A stretch of 64,000 bases of DNA from Gari tellinella (Eukaryota; Mollusca; Bivalvia; Cardiida; Psammobiidae), in NCBI GenBank assembly GCA_922989275.2, contig OV277864.1:4154001-4218000 (forward strand). Reading direction: 5' to 3'. Shown here piece after piece: positions 22,533-31,910 of this stretch (position 1 is the first letter of the stretch; each line of letters begins with the position of its first letter). A program made the position numbers and the translations under genes. The notes below the pieces were generated by a model, which made no database searches, was not told the DNA's origin, and saw only the letters and a list, made by a program, of their open reading frames with translations.

Positions 22533-22738
22533 TACAGTGAAGCCTCTCTATTGCGACTACTAAAAATAAGACTTATCGGTTGTATAAAAGACAGATGACA
22601 ACTTGAAGCAAGATAACAGTAAAACAGAAAGTTTCTGAAGGAGTTTTCTGTTTTACTGTCACCTTGGTTTAAGCAGTCACCTGCCTGGTAAGTATTAGTA
22701 ACACAATTGAGTAGTCGTAATAGAGAGGTTTTCTTGTA
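22533..22738 (+). repeat. Family I MITE (TA-type, pogo-like ends)
   Basis: TACAGTGAAGCCTCTCTATTG at the left; GTAGTCGTAATAGAGAGG and TTGTA at the right. Core near 22614-22668: ACAGTAAAACAGAAAGTTTC with its complement. Confidence 0.7.
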
Positions 22739-22782
22739 TCTTTACCACATCTAATCAGCTACCAATGTTTGCGTGTAAGTAC

Positions 22783-23265
22783 ATCTTGGGTGGCATAATA
22801 TCGCATACCATGTTCAGGTCACTGTGACCTTCAGAGTGACCTTTGACCTCAATTATAGAAAAAAGCTTGCTTGCATGATATTTCCTGTACAAAACCAACT
22901 AGAATACAAAAGTTGGTGTCTGTGTATATCTTGGGATGGCGGATTGTTGAGTACCATTTCAGGTCACTGTGGCTGTAACCGTGACCTTGAACTTTGACCT
23001 CAATAGTAGAAAGAATGATTGACCGGAGCATATGTCCTGTATCACATCAACTAGAGATACCAAGCTTGATTTGTATGACATTTTGGGGTGACTGAATGTG
23101 ACATTCGATGTGTCAGGTCAATGTGACCTTGGCCGTGAGACCGTGAGTCCGTGACACCAATAATAAAATAAGCTGTCCTATTTCACATCAGCTAGGGCTA
23201 CAAAATTTAGTGCGTAATTACATCTTTGGATGGCGGAGTGTCGCGTATCGTTTTCAATTGGTGTG
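22783..23265 (+). repeat. Satellite-like tandem array, period about 145 bp
   Basis: Three full units and a partial one begin at about 22783, 22928, 23080 and 23222 (periods 145, 152, 142). Each starts ATCTTGGG(A)TGGC-like and contains a block of AGGTCA/TGACCT half-sites, then a stretch like CCTGTATCACATCAACTAGA. Units 1 and 3 hold AGGTCA-NNN-TGACCT palindromes (22816-22830 and 23115-23129). Unit 1 also holds TGACCTTTGACCT (22837-22849). Confidence 0.7.
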
Positions 23266-23424
23266 TGGTTATGGAATCTGTTACTAATTGTGACCCAGTT
23301 CTTGCTCCAGGTCGATTTTCCTGCAGCTTTAACATATTTAACTCTAGCGACGAGTATACTCGTCGTCAATAAACAATATGTGTAGATCTACTTGTGAAGA
23401 GAACAGTTGCCATATGCAAAAAGA

Positions 23425-23490
23425 ATCAAACAGTTTGGATGCCGATCAGACACCAAGTTAATCGGCGTTTGATGTGTATCTAAAGCATTT
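23425..23490 (+). repeat. Decayed family B core
   Basis: CAAACAGTTTGGATGCCGAT ... ATCGGCGTTTGATG; no ends recognised. Confidence 0.45.
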
Positions 23491-23542
23491 GCTAATACCA
23501 GCCACTATAGATATAATAAGCAGTATACTAGTTAAATCTAGA

Positions 23543-23690
23543 TATACATTCGAAACTCAATAATTCGATCTCGCTTTAATTCGAACATATCCATATTTCA
23601 AAGTTAAAACGTGGCTTAGCCACGTTTTAACTTTGAAATACGGATATGTTCGATTTAAGCGATATCGAGACCGCTAAATTCAACTTATAA
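23543..23690 (+). repeat. Family H MITE with perfect central hairpin
   Basis: AATTCGAACATATCC, then CATATTTCAAAGTTAAAACG, then GTGGCTTAGCCAC at the centre and the full complementary arm (about 23584-23652). The same centre occurs at 44579-44638. Confidence 0.7.
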
Positions 23691-23859
23691 AATACTGGTA
23701 AGGTCGATTTTAGCAAGTACGATGGTAATTAAATATTTTCTAAACTAACTATATAAAGCTGTATAAAGCTGTTTTTTGATAAGCATCTATATATAGCGGG
23801 GAATGTATATTCTTTCCTCTCTCTACTAAACGCTTAAATTGTTTTTAAACAATCGTTTC

Positions 23860-24080
23860 CCGTGCAAACAGTTTGGAGTCAGATCAGGCCGAGTAAACAC
23901 GTCGTCTGATCATGCTCCAAACCCTTTGCCACTCAGATAAACATAAATCGTCAGATATTTTTTTTAATGTAGTTTTTTTTCCTTTATTTTATTATATGAC
24001 GGTTGCGTTTAGTTTCGTTTCATTCAAACGCCGTTACAGGAACTATAAACTTGTTCTGCACTCTATATTTTGCGGCTACC
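23860..24080 (-). repeat. Family A-like MITE abutting a second copy
   Basis: Core at 23862-23932 (AGTTTGGAGTCAGATCAG ... GTCTGATCATGCTCCAAAC), then a decayed left arm in reverse (GTTGCGTTTAGTTTCGTTTC). It ends where the intact copy at 24081 begins. Confidence 0.55.
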
Positions 24081-24330
24081 TACAGTGGAGAATCTGTTAT
24101 TCTTTCCCGTTTAAACGCAAACGTACGCAAACGCAAAGCACTAAAACGTAGAAAAGTACAACTTTTGGACAATTCTGATAATTCGTGTTTATCTTGGTGG
24201 CAAACAGTTTGGAGCCTGATCAGACGCCGGGTTACCCGGCGTCTGATCTGGCTCCAAACTGTTTGCACTGCAAATAATAGTTTTAGCGTAAACGCGTTTA
24301 TTGGGAAAGAATAACAGATTCTCCACTGTA
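24081..24330 (+). repeat. Family A MITE, complete reference copy (TA-type)
   Basis: 250 bp. The outer 28 bp at 24081-24108 are the exact inverted complement of 24303-24330 (TACAGTGGAGAATCTG ... CAGATTCTCCACTGTA). TA at both ends fits a Tc1/mariner-type duplication with CAGT termini. The core at about 24200-24265 is AGCCTGATCAGACGCCGGGT, a short centre and the complementary arm. It abuts a host exon on the minus strand. Confidence 0.9.
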
Positions 24331-24331
24331 C

Positions 24332-24735
24332 CTTGTATCAGAAACTGTGTTTGTTGTAGGTCGTCACTCGACTTGCTCTGTGATGGTCGAACTCTTGGAA
24401 CTACCAACTTCTTGTTTCTATCCTCCAGTATCCTTATCTGTTCACTAAAGAATATTTCCTTTTCATCCTTTAACGATCTCTGAAGCGTTTCGATCTGCTG
24501 TTCTTCCAATACGTGTTTTAAAAGATAGTGTCCGTGTGACCTTTGTTTTACGACCTTGACATTTCTCTCTACGTTTTCATGGCTGTATGCAGGTATCTGT
24601 TTTAAAATTGCATATCCCTTTCTTCTGTGCACTGTTTTATCTTTTATCATGGTAAGCGTTTTGTGGATCCTCATGATCAGGTTCAGATGCATGTCTATAT
24701 CATAGTTTGGTCCCTTACTCTCCTTGTAAATCATA
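24332..24735 (-). CDS. Coding exon of an unrecognised host gene
   Basis: On the minus strand the acceptor TTTACTCTCAG (ending at 24736) precedes an exon whose ATG is one base in (24734). The frame gives about 134 codons to ACAAG at 24332, directly followed by GTACAG. The product begins MIYKESKGPNYDIDMHLNL, is basic and helical, and has a likely coiled-coil stretch (LEEQQIETLQRSLKDEKEIF, then SEQIRILEDRNKKL). A serine- and glutamine-rich end follows. No membrane segment or known motif is seen. If not spliced, the frame would run on into the MITE and end in its hairpin, adding about 45 residues of clearly MITE-derived sequence (FFPNKRVYAKTI...). The donor phase (CAA G|GT) equals the phase needed by the exon at 15880, so both may belong to one gene. 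Confidence 0.5.
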
Positions 24736-24736
24736 C

Positions 24737-25852
24737 TGAGAGTAAACTAGTATTGTGCAGATATATACATGTTCAAGTCACAGATGGCGGGTTTCTCGGA
24801 GATGCATGTCAACAGGAAAGTGACGTTAAACGGTAGCGTTGTTGCTCTTGGTCACGACGTCAGGTTCTAAATATGTAACGTCTGCTTTAACTGCCGTTAT
24901 GACGTCATACCCTGTCTAACACATTCACTACCATAAATGAATCATCTACTTGTAAACTTATCGCGTTCTTTTATTTCCAAATTTTAAAATTTGAGGCAGT
25001 TTGACAGAAGTATAGAAGCAACCAAAAAGTGTTCTAGATCTATATATTATGGAACTCCGTTTTAATTTATATTCAATTGATGAAAGCTTATATAGTTATA
25101 TCTTTAATTCACTGGAAAATATATAATCTAACTTGGACCTTAGATACAAGTTTGACACACGAAGAAATTAGTATAATGTAAAATCTCTTCATATGACATA
25201 CACCCTCAAATGAGTATTACGTGCCGGGTTTCCCCACAACGTGCGTTTAAAGTTAAAGACATCTCCTGACGACCTTTCGATCATAACGCCTTGCCAGACA
25301 ATTTCCTAGCAAAAAACACATATCTTGTGGACATGTCGGTAGCAAAGAACCATTGGAGCTTTTCATGTGAGACCCAACCTTTATATTTGATAGTTTGGTT
25401 AGAAATAACCATTGAAAATCACTAGAGCATGAGTATAAGCTGGGCCTCACCAGGTAAACTAAGATTGGTACAGCTTGTGATGCATGCTTTGACAGTTAAA
25501 TTCACACCTATCGAGACAAGGAGGGTGTGTCTTTAAAGATAAAAATAGTTTGACAGTAAAAATAGATGAGCAGTAGATCTATTCATCATTAGTGTATTAT
25601 ACAGGGTCTAAAAAGAACAGTGAAAGTGAAGATAAAAATATTTAGTGTTGTACAGATTACGGTCTAGTATGGTTCAGCTGGCTGATAGCTTGTTTGAATC
25701 TGTCAAGATCAGTCAGGGTAGCAACTGGTGATGGCAGGTTATTCCACTGAACCACTGCTAGAGGAAATAGTGAATATTTATAGTAGTTAGTTCGGGTTTG
25801 GATTTGTATGTAGGTCAGTGGATGTAAAGTCCGAGAGATGCGTGTTAGAGGG
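24737..25852. other. Probable intron or upstream region, no feature
   Basis: AT-rich; no hairpin MITE or convincing exon is seen. The 65-codon minus frame at 25253-25450 lacks splice context. Confidence 0.4.
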
Positions 25853-25940
25853 ATGGTAGCTTAAAGCAGGCTAAAAGTGAAGCAGAATGCGCTTTTAAGG
25901 CGCAATCTGATTTACTTTCAACATGCTTTAAGTAATCGCA
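25853..25940 (+). repeat. Family D hairpin core
   Basis: TAGCTTAAAGCAGGCTAAAA with a GCGCTTTTAAGGCGC centre and the complementary arm ending CATGCTTTAAG; no TTAA ends found. Confidence 0.6.
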
Positions 25941-26040
25941 CTTGAAAAATAGAAATTTTGAAATCTAATGATTTTTCATGATCAACTTATGGCAGCCCAG
26001 TATTAATCACAGTAGATCTAGGTCTATTTGGAGATACATG

Positions 26041-26222
26041 TTCAGTGGAGAATATGTTATTCTTTCCCAATAAACGCGTTTACGCTAAAACTATTATTTG
26101 CAGTGCAAAGATAAACATGAAATATCAGAATTGTCCAAAAATTGTTCTTTTCTACGGTTTAGCGCTTTGCGTTTGCGTACGTTTGCGTTTAAACGATAAA
26201 GAATAACAGATTCTCCGCTGTA
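26041..26222 (-). repeat. Family A MITE lacking its whole hairpin core
   Basis: Ends TTCAGTGGAGAATATG and CAGATTCTCCGCTGTA are good, arms are in reverse order, but TTTGCAGTGCAA runs directly into AGATAAACATGAA. Against 24081-24330, about 75 bp including the entire palindrome is missing, with CAA at both deletion edges. Confidence 0.8.
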
Positions 26223-26869
26223 GATATACATTTGTATATTCTATATTTACGGATATCTTTATTGAATTAAAGATATCATTAATTGAATTTGTTAAAGATT
26301 TCTTAATTCATTTGAAGATATACTTAATTAATTGATAACTGAATATAGATCTAGTTCTAGATCTATGCATAAACGGCGTCCCATATATATACTCAATTCC
26401 AAAAGAAACTGTGCACTTTGTATTTTCAAATATCTTAATACCCAGACGACGTATCAATTTAAGATTTCGCACACAATATCTCATGTTTATTGGTCATCCA
26501 TCAATAACAAAATTACTTCTAAGTGTGAAGAGAATTTTAGTTTATTGGGAAAAACGTCATGTTGCATGATTTTCACGTGCAGCTCCAAATGCACATGTCA
26601 CCAAAAATGTGCACGGGTGTAATTAGTATGCCTTATACAAGCAAAAAAAACACATTTTACTTCACATCGGTACACAACGAACTTGCTGAGATTGAATGAA
26701 AATAGTCAAATTACAGTTTTTACAATGCTTGTTCATAACTACAACGTCACTAACGTGAGAAGAACATTAGGATACTAAAGAAACACAATCACTCGGTTGC
26801 TCAAACGTTTTCAACATACAAGTGAAGTGGCAGATCGCCGCAGACAGTGCACAGATACCTAGGACAGCA
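26223..26869. other. Non-coding; AT-rich repeats of ATTAATTGA type
   Basis: A run of imperfect TTAATTGAA/TTGAAGATAT repeats at about 26255-26340. The 96-codon plus frame at 26332-26622 has no recognised domain. Confidence 0.4.
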
Positions 26870-26918
26870 GTTAAACCACGGAATTATACAGTAAAGTGTA
26901 TAATTCTGTGGTTAAACA
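26870..26918. repeat. Small palindrome with TTAA near both ends
   Basis: 21-bp arms (GTTAAACCACGGAATTATAC and inverse) with one mismatch around a 7-base loop. Confidence 0.8.
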
Positions 26919-27888
26919 AGCTAATTTGTTACATTGGCGTTACTTCTACGTCGTTTTCAAACAGCGTCTAGTTCAGCAAGACAGACAGACCGTATTGTGT
27001 TGCCTACGGAAAGCTCGGGCACCCATCCGGGCTAGGGAACCCTTTGTGGGACAGATTTTAACAGCGCGTTAACAACATGACGTCATTTCCGTTTGGGGCA
27101 ATAGTAGCGGACTCGTGCATTTTCTCTGATAGGTATAATGACATCCTTAGTCACCATGATGCTCGCACACGGAACTTTAGGGAAAAAAGATCTTATGGAG
27201 TCTGCAAATGCTCTAACTCAGGGATGGGACAACGTTTCATTCCATGCGCGGTCACATAAGGTCTACGCGATATTTCATTGCCGATTGCATCATGAGCAAA
27301 GATGGAAACATACGATAATAACAAAACATGTCATAAAATTACATCTAAACCTACATAAAATTCCCAACTGAACATGGTCTAATTCTCAGAGTTACATTGC
27401 AACTTTGATTTTTACACTTCATCTTCTCTCGTTTAAAAACAACCACTTTTAACGACATCATCTCAAAATCTGAAATAACTGACATATTGTTCGTGAACTT
27501 ATCTAAATTTTGGTACCAAATACATAGGATTTCAGGAAAATAGCCAGTGAATAATAACAGAAAACAAAGTGCACAGTTTCTTTGGGAATTGAGTATATTA
27601 TAGAATCTATATTTAGATGCCTCTTGAAAATTTTGCCTTTTTTGTTTTATCCTTTCTTTATTTTTAAAAATAGATGTATTTGCATTTTATAACATATCAA
27701 CTTTTCGGTCTTAACTGCTTCTTTATTAAAAATTAAAAAACAACAACAACATTTAACAGAAAAATCGTATCGTCTACTTTAACCCTTCTTTACAAATATT
27801 GTCTGAAAGAAAGATTTAAGCAGTTGACCGAATAAATATCGACCAAGTCATGGAGAAATTACATCTGTGCCTTCTCCGTGATCAAGTG
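26919..27888. other. Non-coding; no supported gene
   Basis: A GC-richer patch at 27000-27260 carries overlapping short plus frames, but none has splice signals or a known motif. Confidence 0.35.
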
Positions 27889-28139
27889 TTAACCCTTTGA
27901 GCCCTAGTCCCGCATATAGGCGTCCTTTTCAAACAGTATACATGTGAAAAGTTCACTTGTCCTATGCAAACAGTGAACACCCAGATCAGAGGGCTCCTTA
28001 CGGAGCCCTCTGATCTGGGTCTTCACTGTTTGTCAAAATGCAAAATATTGACAAAAACAACCCTTAAAAGTCAGAAATGGACTAGACTAAAATGGAAACT
28101 GGGATTGTCCATTTGAAGTTTTAGGGAGGAAAGAGTTAA
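27889..28139 (+). repeat. Family E MITE (TTAA-type), complete
   Basis: TTAACCCTTTGAGCCCTAG to GGGAGGAAAGAGTTAA, 251 bp. Core at about 27966-28032: CAGATCAGAGGGCTCC, a short centre and its complement, flanked by CAAACAGTG and CACTGTTTG. Confidence 0.85.
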
Positions 28140-28232
28140 ACAGTTTGGATGCTGTCCTGATTAGACATCCCGTAACGCGGTATTCACCAAGATTCAAACG
28201 TTTTGCAAAATCAAATCAAAATCAAATCAAAC
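28140..28232 (+). repeat. Decayed family B core and (ATCAAA)n run
   Basis: CAGTTTGGATGCTGTCCTGA ... AAGATTCAAACG, followed by AAATCAAATCAAAATCAAAT at about 28208-28230, which resembles a SINE/LINE tail. Confidence 0.5.
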
Positions 28233-28726
28233 ATTTTGCAAACTTCAACTCTGATAAATAGAACTAGAATCTATCATGCGTAAATGCTGAAAACTTTTTC
28301 GCTTTGTATATTTTCTTTCTTAGACTTGCGCACCGTTACATTTTATGATTTTAATAGTATAAACTTAATTTCCTGTACTTATCAAATTTGTTATCATGTA
28401 TTCTAAATATTGTTATACTATGTTGCTCAAAATTGTCTTTATAATATCTTTGGCTTAGCGTCTGACTTATTTAATATTTCCACATTGATAAAACTCTGCT
28501 GCTGGCCAGCTTTTCATCTTATCCAAATTTTGTCAGGGTTTACCCCTCCTGCAATCTAATGAGCCATGCTAGATATAAATATAACTCTGTGATAATAAAA
28601 TTATTTATACAATCCAAATGGTAAGGTACTGTACCAGCAGATTAGTTCTATCTGTGAACTATATTTTCCAACCCATTGTTTGCATCGAATGTTCTATTTT
28701 TAGCTGCTATATCTGTGTTATAAATA
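28233..28726. other. Non-coding, AT-rich
   Basis: No feature recognised. Confidence 0.4.
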
Positions 28727-28878
28727 GAGGATATTGAATGAGTGTTTTTTCAGTAATGAATTTATTGAACGAGTTGGATAAAAAGATATTTTGCGAGCCT
28801 TGGCGAGCAACATATCATTTTTATCCAACGAGTTCAATAAATTTATTACTGAAAAAACACGAATTTAATATCCTATTT
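28727..28878. repeat. Family J fold-back hairpin
   Basis: AGGATATTGAATGAGTG and GAATTTATTGAACGAGTTGG pair with the inverted arm that ends AATTTAATATCCT. The centre is GCGAGCCTTGGCGAGCAA. It has the same plan as the fold-back inside family L (39105-39268). Confidence 0.75.
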
Positions 28879-29227
28879 ATCACATAAACACCAAATGACA
28901 CGAAAATCCGAAATGTCTTACTTTCACTTTTGCCCTCGGCTCTTAGGTAAACGATTCGTCATAGGTGTTATTCGGTTTTATTCATCCGTAGATAAAAACA
29001 CCAATCATATTAACGTAACGAAAATCAACACCATTACGTTGTGAAAAGACTTCTCTGATACCATATTCAAATTTTAAATTAATAATTAAATTAAAGTTGT
29101 TCTAATTGACTAAAAATGATCATTTGACATTAAGAATCTAGTTTCGTTTTCAAAATAACGTCAAGACGTAACATGACGTCATTATCATTGTTTAGTATTA
29201 AGTCTACGTGGTATTAAGTTAAGCCTG

Positions 29228-29445
29228 ATTTGCAGCCTGAGTTGGCGAGACTGCTAGGGATAATGTTTCTAGGACACTTCGAAATGTTTCAATACCTAGT
29301 GGTGATCTATGTTTGTCTGATTTACAGTCGGCGTAGTAATACATTATTTTGGTGATTCGAAAATTAGTATAAAATATATGCCCAGTGGGCCATACGATTT
29401 TTACGGCCCTCTATATTTTGCACATTTATGTGATAATTATACATA
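29228..29445 (+). repeat. Family K dispersed repeat, second copy
   Basis: Matches 22110-22320 in order over GATAATGTTTCTAGGACACT, CAATACCTAGTGGTGATCTA and TATGCCCAGTGGGCC, with several short indels. Confidence 0.7.
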
Positions 29446-29493
29446 TGTTGTATAGTCCACAGGTACTTGACACATACTTTATTATCTATTAAC

Positions 29494-29495
<2 letters not shown>

Positions 29496-29526
<31 letters not shown>
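29496..29526 (+). repeat. Poly(C) tract, 31 bases
   Basis: Uninterrupted C run followed by TTAAAAAAAATAG. Confidence 0.95.
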
Positions 29527-30387
29527 TTAAAAAAAATAGATGTAGAAATAATTTCTGCCCATTCCGGTAGTTTTCGATCATTTCATTTCGTGAATATACG
29601 AGAGCGAATTTTTGTTTTAAACCAGTCTGCCCACGCTACCGAGAACGACGGCCATTTTGTCCGAAACGAAAGACTCGTTCACCGTAAAACCTGTTAAAAC
29701 GAAACATTCCCGTGAGAAAAAGCACAGTATTCGTAAGAATCATAAAAAGTAAGTTGAATTGTGTATGTTCAATTCATTGAGAGTTACTGAAACTGAGCCA
29801 TAACCCACGTATATATCGATCTGTGGTCGGACATCGTGGTTTGAACTCGATTGTCTCCCTTCGGCTACAAAATGCTTCTTGGAAAGGTTCCTAGCGCTAT
29901 GAAAAGCTTCCTGTTATTCCGCAGCGATTGCAAATTGTCTTTGATGTATTGTTTCTTATTTCCAGCCAAGCTGTTACTGCTCTAAATAAAAATCAAATAG
30001 TAAATCTCGTTTGCATGATGAGATCATTTACTGTACTCCCCTCCCTTTATATGCATGGAAACTTTTGTTTTAAAAACCCTGCACGTGCACCCTGATCAAA
30101 CAAGGTATGCAGATGACATCACCCAATTAGTATCTCTAACAGATTAAACTTTGCCCATTTTCATGCATTTGGGAAAAATTGGCAGTGCCTTGTTGCGATA
30201 TCGTAACTACTGTAATGCAGATCTTATACAATGCAGTTGCGAGCTGCTACTAGGATCTCTAAAAGCACAAGCCAAACATGGTAAAAAATGGTAAAACAGG
30301 TAAAGGTAAGCTTTATTTAGTGTCTCATACTGTAAACAATCAACATAAGCTCTGATTTTATTCAAATAATTGCGTCAAATAATAACT
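29527..30387. other. Non-coding; no supported gene
   Basis: No splice-framed exon or repeat family recognised. Confidence 0.35.
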
Positions 30388-30473
30388 TAAACCGCCTCAA
30401 AGCCCAGTTGGTAGAGCGTCAGCTTGCGAGATGGTGGTTCTTGGGTTCAATCCCCGGCCAGGTCATACCCATG
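30388..30473 (+). repeat. tRNA-derived SINE, head half (split)
   Basis: The A-box-like AGTTGGTAGAGCG (30406-30418) and B-box GGGTTCAATCCC (30443-30454) have tRNA-like spacing. The sequence then reads CCGGCCAGGTCA and TACCCATG before the inserted element at 30474. The body resumes at 33939. It is not a tRNA gene: the acceptor ends do not pair and the body continues. Confidence 0.7.
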
Positions 30474-30629
30474 TAGTGTTTCCCCCAGGATTTGAAAGGG
30501 GCATGGTAATTTTTCCTGAAAAGGGCACATTATAACGCGCGGCAATCATCTCTTAGTTAAAAAGGTGCAAAGTAAGGTGGAACACAAGATATCTTAGTGA
30601 AACACTATACCCTATTATGTGACCATTAT

Positions 30630-30900
30630 TCTGAATGACCTTGATCTTTGTCTGACATGACCAACTTGTACTCAGAAGCTTCTTAAATAGAGTTCACATA
30701 CCAAATATGAAGTTTCTATCACATGTCGTTCCAAAGTTATTGCCAAGCTTAATTTTACAGTAGCATAGTTGACCTCTAAATAGCCTTGGCCTTTGTTGAA
30801 CATGACACTAGTTGTACTGAGCTAAAGCACATCTTGACTTGAGTACAAATACCAAACATAAAGTCTATGTCATGTAGCTCCCAAGTTTATGAGCATGAAA
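30630..30900 (+). repeat. Family N units inside the hAT-like element
   Basis: TGACCTTGATCTTTGTCTGA and GCCTTGGCCTTTGTTGAACA start two units ending ACCAAAYATRAAGT, as in 21607-21845. Confidence 0.55.
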
Positions 30901-31464
30901 TGAGCATTAATAATTTGAAAAAATGAAAACTGCAGACAGTGCAGAATAAGATCTGATGGCGTTTTCAAGAGCCCTCTAATCTTGGTCTGTACTGTTTTCC
31001 CATTTTCCAGATATGTAGCCCTTTTTTGTACCATAATTCTGAATGTCATTTGTTTTCCCCCTCAATCTTCAGACTTAGTAACATTAGGTTTAACAGGTAT
31101 TATAACATTTATTCTTCCCGCTTCACGCAAGCCGACGGCGAGGAAAACTGGTGGAAAAAATCAATTGTCCCAGGGTTCACCCTGGCTTAAAATTTTCTTG
31201 CGCCAGCACTTGCGCCAAATGAAAAAAGTTTGCGCCAAAATAATATTTTTGGAGCCAAATTTTTCGCCATTTTTTTCTGTATGTTATACATACATGTGAT
31301 ATTTTCTTGGACCCAATTAGGGAGATTTGGTAATTTTAATAGGGAGATTGGGGTGCCAAATATTAATCAGTGAATAGATAAGTCTATAGACCACTAAGAG
31401 AGAGACACTTTTCACCCAGATATACTATATACTTTTTATAATACTGACATGGGCCTATTATTCT

Positions 31465-31625
31465 AGCATCTAGGCTGAAAGTTAAGCAGAATACTCTTCA
31501 GGAGCATTATGTTTTAGTAAAAGTTTAAGCCTGCTTTAAGCTAGATCTAACATCTGCTAGGATATAAGAACTATTTCTTATGGTTCTTATATATATTATT
31601 CATTCATGACTAGTAAAGGTAAACT
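31465..31625 (+). repeat. Family D MITE remnant inside family M
   Basis: AGGCTGAAAGTTAAGCAGAA, a TCTTCAGGAGC centre, AAGCCTGCTTTAAGC, then ATCTGCTAGGATATA as in other family D right flanks. Confidence 0.55.
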
Positions 31626-31737
31626 GGAACTATATCTATTTTCTTGAGAGAATGAATGAAGTAGTTCAAATGGTCTAGATTTCTATCTATGGAGTAGATC
31701 TAGACAGAGTAAGAAACTTAACAATCTGTTATTCATT

Positions 31738-31910
31738 AAATTATGCAAACAGTATGGATCAAGATTAGACGCGCATCATCTTATATAGATACAAACTGTT
31801 TGACACTGATATTTTCTGAAAAAAATGCACAAAAATTAACTCAGAGAATTGTTGCAGATGACAAAGGTTGCAGACGACAAATTCTGCAGACGATATTTAC
31901 TAGCGCCATA
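31738..31910 (+). repeat. Family B MITE remnant inside family M
   Basis: GCAAACAGTATGGATCAAGA ... ATACAAACTGTTTGACACTG, then GCAGACGAC repeats typical of the family B right flank. Confidence 0.55.

Noticed and set aside
22783..23265. CRISPR-like array
   Set aside because: Units of about 145 bp are diverged throughout, with no constant short repeat and variable spacer; it is a eukaryotic satellite.
27138..27371. 77-codon plus frame with mixed composition
   Set aside because: Overlaps another open frame, no acceptor or donor fits, and no family is recognised.
29467..29697. Proline-rich plus frame
   Set aside because: It translates the 31-base C run; no other support.
30400..30470. tRNA gene
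   Set aside because: A and B boxes are present but the acceptor stem does not pair and the sequence continues into a SINE body.
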